Of a stretch of DNA of 64,000 nucleotides, positions 40,881-48,821 are shown piece after piece. Below the pieces are notes generated by a model, which was given only the letters and a program-made list of their open reading frames with translations, searched no databases and was not told where the DNA came from. Where the stretch lies: NCBI RefSeq assembly GCF_001905595.1, contig NZ_LIXI01000003.1, forward strand, positions 1-64,000. The letters run 5' to 3'. The position numbers were made by a program, and so were the translations under genes. The first letter of the stretch is position 1, and every line of letters starts with the position of its first letter. Source of the stretch: Streptomyces sp. CB00316 (GTDB lineage: Bacteria; Actinomycetota; Actinomycetes; Streptomycetales; Streptomycetaceae).

Positions 40881-41836
40881 CAGTGGTTCCCTCGCAGGTG
40901 GCCCCCTTGACCCGGCCGCCCCGGCTGCGCCCCGGCGCGCGCGTCGCCGTCGTCGCCCCCAGCGGCCCGGTCCCCGCCGACCGGCTGGAGGCGGGGCTCG
41001 GGGTGCTGCGCGACTGGGGCCTGGAACCCGTCGTGTTCCCCCATGTCCGCGACGTGCACCCGGAGTTGGACTACCTGGCGGGGGCCGACGCGGGCCGGGC
41101 GGCCGACCTCCAGGCGGCCTGGTGCGATCCGTCCGTGGACGCGGTGTTCTGTGCCCGGGGCGGGTACGGGGCGCACCGGATGGTGGATCTGCTCGACTGG
41201 GCGGCGATCAGGGCGACCGGGCCCAAGGTGTTCGTCGGCTACAGCGACATCACCGTGCTGCACGAGGCGTTCGCCCTGCGGGCCGGATTCTCCACCCTGC
41301 ACGGCCCGATGGTGGCCACCGAGGCGTTCCTGAAGGACGCGGCCACCCGTGAACACCTGCGCGCCACCCTCTTCGAGCCGGAGACGGTCCTGACCCTCGG
41401 CCTGGACACGGCCGCCGCTCTGGTCCCGGGGCGGGCGCGCGGGATTCTGTACGGGGGCTGCGTCAGCCTGCTCGCGGCCACCGCCGGCACTCCGCACGCC
41501 CGGACCGGCGCCCGGGGCGGCCTGCTCGTCATCGAGGACACCGGGGAGGAGCCCTACCGCCTCGACGGCATCCTCACCCGGCTGCTGCGCTCCGGCGCCC
41601 TGGAGGGGCTGTCCGGGGTGGTCTGCGGCTCCTGGCAGGAGTGCGGACCGTACGGGAGGATCCGCGCGGTGCTGGCAGACCGGTTCGGCCCGCTGGGGAT
41701 ACCCGTGATCGAGGAGCTGGGGTTCGGTCACGGTCCGACCGCGCTGACGGTCCCGCTGGGGGTGCCCGCGGTGCTCGACGCACCTGCGGACGGCGGCCGT
41801 TGCACGCTGACCGTCGGGACCCCCGCGCTCCTCTAG
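40877..41836 (+). CDS. S66-family LD-carboxypeptidase
   Basis: 319 residues from a GTG overlapping the S9 stop. Motifs of LdcA/MccF: VAVVAPSGPVPADRLEAGLG at the N-terminus, ARGGYGAHRMVDLLDW, nucleophile Ser123 in VGYSDITVLHEAF, Glu in LLVIEDTGEEPYRLD, and His in GFGHGPTALTVPLG. LdcA enzymes remove the terminal D-Ala from tetrapeptides during murein recycling; MccF relatives hydrolyse microcin C-type toxins. With an M55 partner, wall-peptide recycling is favoured. Last gene of the operon. Confidence 0.88.
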   Translation: MTVVPSQVAPLTRPPRLRPGARVAVVAPSGPVPADRLEAGLGVLRDWGLEPVVFPHVRDVHPELDYLAGADAGRAADLQAAWCDPSVDAVFCARGGYGAHRMVDLLDWAAIRATGPKVFVGYSDITVLHEAFALRAGFSTLHGPMVATEAFLKDAATREHLRATLFEPETVLTLGLDTAAALVPGRARGILYGGCVSLLAATAGTPHARTGARGGLLVIEDTGEEPYRLDGILTRLLRSGALEGLSGVVCGSWQECGPYGRIRAVLADRFGPLGIPVIEELGFGHGPTALTVPLGVPAVLDAPADGGRCTLTVGTPALL

Positions 41837-41920
41837 GTCCGGGAACTTCAGGCCTCTCACCCCGGGCATCCCTATGTGAAGGTCCGTCAACAACCGCTGT
41901 CCTGAGCGTGGACACGGCTA

Positions 41921-41969
41921 TGACACGTGTCACAGCATGAGCGCGGCCCAATACTTACCGGTCGGTAAG
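41921..41969 (+). promoter_or_regulatory. Two palindromes upstream of the S15-like hydrolase
   Basis: TGACACGTGTCA (41921-41932) is a perfect 12-bp palindrome. CTTACCG-GT-CGGTAAG (41954-41969) is a 16-bp inverted repeat with a TACCGGTCGGTA-type core common in TetR operators. A weak promoter (TGTCAC, 17 bases, ATACTT) would be overlapped by both. No TetR gene is adjacent, so the regulator must be elsewhere. Confidence 0.5.
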
Positions 41970-41992
41970 GTGTCCTCGGTGTGGAGGTCTTC

Positions 41993-43771
41993 GTGTCAGG
42001 TGCTGTTTTCCGTTTGCGCCACCCGCTCGTCGCGGTCGCGGGCGCTTCCCTCGCTGCCCCCCTCGTCCTCTCCGGCCCGGCCCACGCCGAAGCCGCCCCG
42101 TACACCGTCACCCCGCTGAAGTTCACCGTCCAGGCGGGCGGCCGCTCCTGCGTGGTCGACGCCGACCTCTACCGCCCCGCCGGCGTCGACGCGGAGAGCC
42201 CCGCCCCCGCCGTCCTCGCCACCAACGGCTTCGGCGGCAGCAAGTCCGACGGGTCGACCGACGCCATCGGCAAGGCCGTCGCCGCCCGCGGCTACGTCGG
42301 CCTCGTCTACTCCGGCCTGGGCTTCGGCAAGTCCGGCTGCCTGATCACCCTGGACGCCCCCGCCATCGACGGAAGGGCCGCGAGCGGGCTCCTCGACTTC
42401 CTCGGCGGCACCCGCGCGGCGGACGACGGCACCCGCGCGGACTACGTCGTCCAGGACGGCGCGGGCGACCCGCGGGTCGGCATGATCGGCGGCTCCTACG
42501 GCGGCGCCATCCAGCTCGCCACCGCCTCCACCGACCCCCGCGTCGACGCCCTCGTCCCCCTCATCACCTGGAACGACCTCGCCTACGCGCTCGCCCCCAA
42601 CAACACCGGGGCGGCCGCCGGCGTCACCTCCGACACCCCCGGCGTCTTCAAGTGGCAGTGGACCAACGGCTTCTACCTCATCGGCGAGGGCCAGCCGCTC
42701 CTCAACCCGAGCCTGGACCCCTCCCGCTTCAACCGGTTGGACTGCCTGCACTTCGCCGCCCAGGCCTGCGAGACCATCCGCCTGCTCAACTCCGGCCGCT
42801 ACCCGGCCGACAAGGCCGGGGCGATGCTCACCTACGCCCGCAGCGTCTCGCCCGTCTCCTATCTCGACCGGGTCAAGGCCCCCACCCTGATCGTCCAGGG
42901 TCAGGCCGACAGCCTCTTCAACCTCAACGAGGCCACCGCCACCTACAAGACCCTCAAGGCGCAGGGCACCACCGCCAAGATGATCTGGCAGTCCTGGGGC
43001 CACAGCGGCGGCCAGGCCCCCGGCGAACTCGACCTGAGCGAAGGCGATCTGGAGAACAGCTACGTCGGGCAACGGGTGCTCGCCTGGTTCGACCGGTACC
43101 TCCAGAAGAAGGCGGAGACCGAGACCGGACCCGAGTTCGCCTACTACCGCTCCTGGCAGAGCGGTTACGGGACCGCCGCGGCCGTGCCCGCCCTGTCGCA
43201 GAAGATGTACCTCTCCGGCGACGGCAAGCTCGTGGACAACCGCTCCAAGGTGGTCCGCGGCAGCCGCCAGTACACCAACTGGCTGGTGCCGACAAGCCAT
43301 TCGGAGAGCTCGATCGCCCCGCTGATCGGACTGCCCGACCCGAAGCCGTACGACACCAAGGGCACCTACCTCGGCTGGCGCAGCGCCCCGCTCACCGCGC
43401 CCGTCGACGTGGTCGGCGCCCCGAAGGCCACCCTGAAGGTCCTCTCGCCGAAGGCGGAGCGGGTCCAGGACAGCGGTGACGCCTCCGACAAGCTCGTCCT
43501 CTTCGCCAAGGTGTACGACGTGGCCCCCGACGGCACCAGGAAGCTGGTGAACCGCCTCGTCTCGCCGGTCAGGGTCCCCGATGTCACCCGGCCCTTCACG
43601 GTCGAGCTGCCCGGCATCGTCCACCGGTACGAGAAGGGGCACCGCCTGGAGTTCGTGATCGCCGCCAGCGACACCGCGTACTTCGGCAACCGGGGCATCA
43701 AGCCCGTCACCGTGGTCAGCGCCCCCGAGGACACCGGTGTGCTGGAGCTCCCGGTGGTCCCGGCCGGCTGA
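41993..43771 (+). CDS. Secreted S15/CocE-like alpha/beta hydrolase
   Basis: 592 residues from GTG 41993, with GGAGG 5 bases upstream; an in-frame GTG at 41981 lacks that. Signal peptide: HPLVAVAGASLAAPLVLSGP then AHAEA. The hydrolase domain has nucleophile GMIGGSYGGAIQLA, Asp in LIVQGQADSLFNL and His in WQSWGHSGGQAPG. A C-terminal jelly-roll (YLSGDGKLVDN onward) is typical of Xaa-Pro dipeptidyl-peptidase and CocE/NonD esterases. It would act outside the cell on peptides or esters. It lies downstream of the peptidase operon but has its own regulated promoter region. Confidence 0.85.
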   Translation: MSGAVFRLRHPLVAVAGASLAAPLVLSGPAHAEAAPYTVTPLKFTVQAGGRSCVVDADLYRPAGVDAESPAPAVLATNGFGGSKSDGSTDAIGKAVAARGYVGLVYSGLGFGKSGCLITLDAPAIDGRAASGLLDFLGGTRAADDGTRADYVVQDGAGDPRVGMIGGSYGGAIQLATASTDPRVDALVPLITWNDLAYALAPNNTGAAAGVTSDTPGVFKWQWTNGFYLIGEGQPLLNPSLDPSRFNRLDCLHFAAQACETIRLLNSGRYPADKAGAMLTYARSVSPVSYLDRVKAPTLIVQGQADSLFNLNEATATYKTLKAQGTTAKMIWQSWGHSGGQAPGELDLSEGDLENSYVGQRVLAWFDRYLQKKAETETGPEFAYYRSWQSGYGTAAAVPALSQKMYLSGDGKLVDNRSKVVRGSRQYTNWLVPTSHSESSIAPLIGLPDPKPYDTKGTYLGWRSAPLTAPVDVVGAPKATLKVLSPKAERVQDSGDASDKLVLFAKVYDVAPDGTRKLVNRLVSPVRVPDVTRPFTVELPGIVHRYEKGHRLEFVIAASDTAYFGNRGIKPVTVVSAPEDTGVLELPVVPAG

Positions 43772-43875
43772 CCGTCCCGCGCCCGCGTTCACCCGAACGG
43801 TCCAGCACCGCCGCCCCCCGGACCCCGCGCCGCGTCATGCTGGGGAACCCCGGGGGGCGGCGGAAGGACCGGACC

Positions 43876-44115
43876 ATGAGTCCCAAGGACGTGACGAGCG
43901 ACGGCGGCCGCGGCACCGGACTGTGGACCCCGGGGCGCATCGCCGTCGCGGTGCTGGTCGCCCTGGTCATCGTGTTCATCTGTGTGAACACCCAGAAGGT
44001 CACCATCCGGGTGCTGATCCCCGAGGTGACCATGCCCCTCTGGCTGGCCCTGCTCGCGATGTTCCTGATCGGGCTGGTCTGCGGCGGTTACCTGTTCCGC
44101 CGCAAGGGCAAGTGA
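43876..44115 (+). CDS. LapA-domain small membrane protein
   Basis: 79 residues with two membrane helices (IAVAVLVALVIVFICV and LWLALLAMFLIGLVCGGYLF) joined by NTQKVTIRVLIPEVTMP. This is the arrangement of the LapA/YciM-partner (DUF1049) family, with a basic C-terminus RRKGK. In other bacteria, LapA proteins take part in envelope assembly; their role in Gram-positive actinobacteria is not settled. Confidence 0.8.
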   Translation: MSPKDVTSDGGRGTGLWTPGRIAVAVLVALVIVFICVNTQKVTIRVLIPEVTMPLWLALLAMFLIGLVCGGYLFRRKGK

Positions 44116-44177
44116 CGCCGGAGGGCGGGCGGGGCCGTCTCCCCGTCGGCCACCCGTACCCGTCGTACGCTGGGACG

Positions 44178-44768
44178 ATGCCCGATCCGAACGATCACCC
44201 GACGCCGACCGCCCCGTACCTCGCCGAAGGCCATCGAACGGCCCTGCGCCGCTTCACCGAGGCCGACGCGGAGGAGTTCACGGCTCGCGCCCGGGAGAGC
44301 CGCGCCCACCACCGTCCCTGGCTCTTCCCGCCGGAGCGGACCGACACCTACGCCGCCTACGCCGACGTCCTCGCCCGCGACCCGGGCCGCGAGGGGTTCC
44401 TCGTCTGCGAGCGCGGCGAGGGCGGCCCGGGTGGTCAAGGCGAGGCGGGCGGGGCCATCGCCGGGTTCATCAACATCAACAACATCGTCCTCGGCGGCTT
44501 CCGCTGCGGCGCCCTCGGTTACGGGGCCTTCGCCCACGCGGCCGGGCGCGGCCTGATGGGCGAGGCGCTCGGCCTCGTCATGGACCTGGCCTTCGGGCCG
44601 CTCGGCCTGCACCGCCTGGAGGCCAACATCCAGCCCGGCAACGCGGCCTCCATCGCCCTGGTCCGGCGGGCCGGATTCCGGCTGGAGGGGTTCTCGCCCG
44701 ATTTCCTCCACATCGACGGCGCCTGGCGCGACCACGAACGCTGGGCGATCACCGCACCGGCCTCGTGA
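44178..44768 (+). CDS. GNAT-family N-acetyltransferase (RimJ/RimL-like)
   Basis: 196 residues. RimJ/RimL pattern: LRRFTEADAEEFTARARESR, ININNIVLGGFRCGALGYGA, acetyl-CoA loop GRGLMGEALGLVMDLAFG, then LHRLEANIQPGNAASIALVR and AGFRLEGFSPDFLHIDGAWR. The family acetylates N-termini of ribosomal proteins, but many members modify small molecules or toxins. No partner gene is nearby. Confidence 0.85.
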   Translation: MPDPNDHPTPTAPYLAEGHRTALRRFTEADAEEFTARARESRAHHRPWLFPPERTDTYAAYADVLARDPGREGFLVCERGEGGPGGQGEAGGAIAGFININNIVLGGFRCGALGYGAFAHAAGRGLMGEALGLVMDLAFGPLGLHRLEANIQPGNAASIALVRRAGFRLEGFSPDFLHIDGAWRDHERWAITAPAS

Positions 44769-44832
44769 CCCCTTTCCGAGAACCGCCGAAACCCCCTTGA
44801 GGCCGCGCGGAGCCGCGGCGAGGATGGCGCGC

Positions 44833-45176
44833 ATGCGTACCATCGTGGTCCTCGACGCCCCTCCAACCTGGGCCTTCGGCCTCCCGCCCCCGGCGCCGTC
44901 CCGGGCTGCCACAAGCTGGCGGGCGCCCTGCGCGAGCAGCGGATCGTGCGGCGCGTCGGCGCGCTGGAAGGCGGGGTCGTGGTGCCGCCCCGCTACGACC
45001 TCGGGGACTGGCAGGAGGGCGACGGGGTCTTCAACGCCGCCGCCACCGCCCGCTCCACCCCATCGCCGCGCTGCGTCGGGCTCAACGTGACCATCTACGA
45101 CCCGGACCCCGACCCGGACGGTACCGCGGGCGCCCTGCTCGCCGACCTGGTCGTCGGAGCACTCGCACCGGCCTGA
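44833..45176 (+). pseudogene. Arginase-family gene with frameshift and large internal deletion
   Basis: It starts sensibly at ATG 44833 (MRTIVVLDAP). It then needs a +1 shift to continue as SNLGLRPPAPGAVPGCHKLA, LREQRIVRR and VVVPPRYDLGDWQEGDGVFN, which match actinobacterial arginase-family N-termini. Sequence then jumps to VGLNVTIYDPDPDPDGTAGA and a normal C-terminus. The central ~150-200 residues, including all manganese-binding histidines and aspartates, are absent. The gene is dead. Confidence 0.75.
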
Positions 45177-45198
45177 CGCGGCTGTCCCCGCCGGTACG

Positions 45199-45552
45199 TC
45201 AGGCCGTCACGTTCCGGTCGACGTACTCGAAGACCGAGCCGTCCGGGTGGAGCGCGATCAGATTGCGGCCCGCCGGGGTCGGCACCGGCCCCGCCACGAT
45301 CCGGGCGCCCGCTCGCGTCAGCGCCGCGTTCGCCTCGTCGACGTCCTTCACGGCGATGGTCGCGCTCACCTTCCGCAGCACCTCCAGCTCCGACTCGGGC
45401 CCGCTCATCAGCAGGAAGCAGCCGATCGCGGCGACCGACACCCCACCGCGCTCGAAGCGCTGGGCCGGGGTGCCCGTCAGCCCCTGGTAGAAGGCGACCG
45501 AGGCCTCCAGGTCGTCGACGCAGACACGCAGCGTGGTTCCGAGGATCTCCAT
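45199..45552 (-). CDS. VOC-family (glyoxalase/bleomycin-resistance fold) protein
   Basis: 117 residues from ATG 45552. One vicinal-oxygen-chelate module pair: LRVCVDDLEASVAFYQGLTG at the N-terminus, VSVAAIGCFLLMSGPE in the middle, and NLIALHPDGSVFEYVDRN at the end. It contains the paired beta-alpha-beta-beta-beta units of a single-chain subunit that normally dimerises. Substrate unknown. It is divergent from an acetyltransferase 108 bp away. Confidence 0.8.
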   Translation of the reverse strand: MEILGTTLRVCVDDLEASVAFYQGLTGTPAQRFERGGVSVAAIGCFLLMSGPESELEVLRKVSATIAVKDVDEANAALTRAGARIVAGPVPTPAGRNLIALHPDGSVFEYVDRNVTA

Positions 45553-45660
45553 GCTTACGAGGGTAGTTGGCGTCCGCCGCGCGTGTGATCGATTCGGGCC
45601 CGCTCCGGTCCGCCGGAATTCGGTTGCCGGGGCGGGGGCGGCGGTGCGAGGGTCGCGCCC

Positions 45661-46158
45661 ATGGGACGTCGTACGCCATCGGCAGTGTCCGTGCGGCCCT
45701 ACGGGCCCGAGGACTGGGACGCCATCGCCCGCATCCACGACACCGCGCGCCTGGACGAGTTGCGTGGTTCGGTCGGTGTGGAGGCCTTCCTCACGCTCGC
45801 GGAGACGCATGAGGAGGAGGGACTGTTCGACGGTGGGCTGTGGGTGGCCGAGGTGGCCGACGGGGCGTGCTCACAGCCGGTGGTTGCCGGTTTCGCCGCC
45901 GTCGCGGACGCCGAGCTGACCTGGCTGTACGTCGATCCCGCCCGCTACCGGCAGGGCATCGGGCGGGCCCTGCTGCGCCATGTGCTGGAAGCCGACGACC
46001 CGGCCCGGATCGAGTGCACAGTCCTGGCCGGGAACGACAGCGCCCGCGCCCTCTATGAGAGCGCAGGCTTCGTGGTCGTCGAGACGAAGGCCGGGAAGCT
46101 CGCCGGGAACGAACGTTTCGCGGCGACCGGGCATGTCATGGAGTGGCACCGGCCCTGA
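45661..46158 (+). CDS. GNAT-family N-acetyltransferase
   Basis: 165 residues. Typical GNAT elements: VRPYGPEDWDAIARIHDTAR at the start, then the strand and P-loop LTWLYVDPARYRQGIGRALL, and the C-terminal NDSARALYESAGFVVVETKA. The RQGIGRAL loop binds the acetyl-CoA pyrophosphate. Substrate not predictable. Confidence 0.85.
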   Translation: MGRRTPSAVSVRPYGPEDWDAIARIHDTARLDELRGSVGVEAFLTLAETHEEEGLFDGGLWVAEVADGACSQPVVAGFAAVADAELTWLYVDPARYRQGIGRALLRHVLEADDPARIECTVLAGNDSARALYESAGFVVVETKAGKLAGNERFAATGHVMEWHRP

Positions 46159-46188
46159 GATCGCCGTACCGCCGCAGCACAACGCCCG

Positions 46189-46998
46189 TCACCCCCGGCA
46201 GAGCACCTCGCCGTGCGGGACCATGAACCAGCCGTCGCCCTCCTCGCCCCAGCCGCGCCACGTGGCCGCGATGGCCGTCAGCTGTTCGGTGCTCGCGTGG
46301 CCGCCCTGTACCGCCAGTTCGGCGTAGACCGAGGCCGTCGTACGGTCCGCCCACAGCCCGCTCCACCAGGCGCGGGTCTCCGGGGTGGCGAAACACCAGG
46401 CCGCGGCGGTAGGGGTGACGTCGGTGAACCCGGCCTGCCGCGCCCAGGAGACCAGCATCCGCCCGGCGTCCGGCTCGCCCCCGTTGGCGCGGGCCACCCG
46501 GCGGTACACCTCCTGCCACTCCGACAGCCCCGGCGTCTCGGGGTACCAGGCCATCGCCGCGTAGTCGCTGTCGCGCGCCGCGACCACCCCGCCGGGCCGG
46601 CAGACGCGCCGCATCTCGCGCAGCGCCTGGACCGGGTCGCCCACATGCTGGAGGACCTGGTGGGCGTGGACGACGTCGAAGGAGTCGTCGGGGAAGTCCA
46701 GCGCGTGGACGTCGGCGACCGCGAACCCGACGTTGTCCAGCCCGCGTTCGGCCGCCACCGCGGCGGCCTGCTCCAGGATGCCGGGGCCGGTGTCGACGGC
46801 CGTCACCCGGCCCGGCGCGACCAGGGCGGCCAGGTCGGCGGTGATGGTGCCCGGACCGCAGCCGACATCCAATACCGCCATGCCGGGCCGGAGTTCTCCC
46901 ACCAGGTAGCCCGCCGAGTTGGCGGCGGTCCGCCAGCGGTGCGAGCGCAGCACCGACTCGTGGTGGCCGTGGGTGTAGACGGCGGTCTCCTTCGGCAT
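46189..46998 (-). CDS. Class I SAM-dependent methyltransferase
   Basis: 269 residues. Rossmann methyltransferase motif I AVLDVGCGPGTITADLAALV, acidic motif ending strand 2 (VTAVDTGPGILEQAA), motif IV FDVVHAHQVLQHVGDPVQAL and post-motif REMRRVCRPGGVVAARDSDY. Close in style to UbiE/Coq5-like enzymes that methylate small molecules. The N-terminus MPKETAVYTHGHHESVLRSH is common in actinobacterial members. No biosynthetic neighbours. Confidence 0.85.
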   Translation of the reverse strand: MPKETAVYTHGHHESVLRSHRWRTAANSAGYLVGELRPGMAVLDVGCGPGTITADLAALVAPGRVTAVDTGPGILEQAAAVAAERGLDNVGFAVADVHALDFPDDSFDVVHAHQVLQHVGDPVQALREMRRVCRPGGVVAARDSDYAAMAWYPETPGLSEWQEVYRRVARANGGEPDAGRMLVSWARQAGFTDVTPTAAAWCFATPETRAWWSGLWADRTTASVYAELAVQGGHASTEQLTAIAATWRGWGEEGDGWFMVPHGEVLCRG

Positions 46999-47105
46999 GG
47001 CGGCGTCCTCTCTCGGTGCGCTGGTCGCGCGCTGCGACCACCGTACGCCGCCCTGCCGGATGGTGAGATGGGCGTCTTGTTATGTGGGCAAATCTGGCCC
47101 TGGTG

Positions 47106-48620
47106 CTACACGGGCATCGGGCAGTAGACCGTCAGCGCCTCCGGCAGCTTGTCGATCAGCAACTCGGTTCCGGAGTGGGCCACCTCTCCGTCGTACGCGT
47201 ACGGGGTCCCCGGCGCCAGCCCGGCGATCCGCACCCGGCGCCGCCGCACCGCCGCGTGCGCGGGGGAGCGGGTCAGGGGCCCGGCCACCGCCGCCGCCAG
47301 CATCCGCAGCCCCGGGCCCCGGCCACCGTGCACCACCCTCACGTCCAGCAGCCCGTCCGCCAGGTTGTGGCGCCGGCCGGGCGCCGGGCCGACCCGCTGG
47401 AAGAGGCCGTTGCCGATGAAGAGCAGCCACAACGGGCGTCTGCGGCCCTGGAGTTCGGCCTCCAGGGGGCGCTGGCCGCGCAGTACGTGGAGGGCGGCGA
47501 GCACCCCGGCCGGCCAGCCGCCGATCCGGGGCGACCAGTGCTCCCGGGTCCGTACGAGCTCCGGATAGGCGCCCAGGCTGAAGGCGTTGAGGAAGTAGCC
47601 GTCCGCCCCCTCGGGTCCCTTCGGGCCGGGGCGGAACCGCCCCAGGTCGACCCGGATGGCGTCGCCCGCCGTGAGCGCCACCGCCGCCTCCTGGACCGTC
47701 TCGATGCCCAGGTCGTAGGCGAAGTGGTTGAGCGTCCCGCCGGGGAAGACGGCCAGCGGCATCCCGTGCGTCGCCGCGACGGAGGCCGCCAGATTCACCG
47801 TGCCGTCGCCCCCGCAGACCCCCAGCGCCTGGCCCCGGCCCGCCGCCTTCTCCATGGCGGTGGACAGGTCGGCGGGCGCGCACACGACGACCTCCGCCTG
47901 CGGCAGCGCCTCGCGCACCATCGACGCGGTCGCCGTGGCCGTGCCGGAGGCCTGGTTCACCACCACCACGAGCCCTCTGCCACCGGGCAGCGCGGGCGCC
48001 TCAGCGGGCGGGCGGCCGGGCGCCGGGAGCTGGCCCCGGGTCGGGACGACCCCGCGCAGGGCGAACGCGGCTCCTATGCCGAGGGCGGCCCCGGCCAGGA
48101 CATCGCTCGGATAGTGGACCCCCGTGTAGACGCGGGAAGCGGCCACCGCCACCGCCACGGGGGCGACGACCGCGCCCCAGCCCTTCGACTCCAGTGCGAC
48201 CCCGGTGGCGAAGGCCGCGGCGGAGGCCGCGTGGCCGGAAGGGAAGGACGTGGTCACCGGCTGCCGCTTCAGCTGCCGCATGGCCGGAACATGATCGAGT
48301 ATCGGCCGCTGCCGGCGGACCGCGCCCTTGCCGACGGTGTTGATCGCCGCCGAGGCCACGACCAGCGACGCGACCCCGCGCAGGGCGGCCCTGCGGGACC
48401 GCGCGCTGGAGCCGAGGGCCGCGATACCGATCGCCGTCCCGAACCAGAGGAGCCCGTGGTTGGCGCTCCGGCTCAGCTGGGGCAGCAGGGGATCGGCGCC
48501 CGGCCAGTGCCGGCCCGCGACGCTGTGGAAGACGGCGAGGTCCCGTCCTTGCAGCCAGTTCCGCACCCGGCCGACGGCGGGGGAGGCGGATGAGATGTTC
48601 GGTGACGACATGGGCGACAT
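47106..48620 (-). CDS. PAP2 phosphatase-diacylglycerol kinase fusion
   Basis: 504 residues. Residues ~1-205 are a membrane PAP2 phosphatase with its three catalytic motifs: KGAVRRQRP, TSFPSGHAASAAAFA and SRVYTGVHYPSDVLAG. Residues ~220-504 are a DAGK/LCB5-type lipid kinase: VVVVNQASGTAT, LGVCGGDGTVNLAASVAA, FPGGTLNHFAYDLG and a late YDGEVAHSG. This fusion is known in actinobacteria and couples phosphate removal and addition on membrane lipids. ATG codons at 48620 and 48611 are both possible starts. Confidence 0.88.
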   Translation of the reverse strand: MSPMSSPNISSASPAVGRVRNWLQGRDLAVFHSVAGRHWPGADPLLPQLSRSANHGLLWFGTAIGIAALGSSARSRRAALRGVASLVVASAAINTVGKGAVRRQRPILDHVPAMRQLKRQPVTTSFPSGHAASAAAFATGVALESKGWGAVVAPVAVAVAASRVYTGVHYPSDVLAGAALGIGAAFALRGVVPTRGQLPAPGRPPAEAPALPGGRGLVVVVNQASGTATATASMVREALPQAEVVVCAPADLSTAMEKAAGRGQALGVCGGDGTVNLAASVAATHGMPLAVFPGGTLNHFAYDLGIETVQEAAVALTAGDAIRVDLGRFRPGPKGPEGADGYFLNAFSLGAYPELVRTREHWSPRIGGWPAGVLAALHVLRGQRPLEAELQGRRRPLWLLFIGNGLFQRVGPAPGRRHNLADGLLDVRVVHGGRGPGLRMLAAAVAGPLTRSPAHAAVRRRRVRIAGLAPGTPYAYDGEVAHSGTELLIDKLPEALTVYCPMPV

Positions 48621-48821
48621 GGCTCAGCGAATACCCGGCCGTCCGCCGATGAACCAGCAGGCGCGCTGAGAGCCTCACCACGCGGTGCCGACCACCGGCA
48701 CAACGGCCCAGGCTCGCCCGGCTGCACAACTGGGCGCGCGGCCCGCTCCGAACCTCCGTATAAAGGGCCCAGGACGTGCCCCGGAGCCGTAGAAGCGGCG
48801 GTGGCGGCGGAGGAGGCCGGA

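Noticed and set aside
47080..47883. Minus-strand frame overlapping the kinase half of the PAP2-DGK gene
   Set aside because: Shifted-frame shadow of the kinase sequence, Arg/Gly-rich, no motifs.
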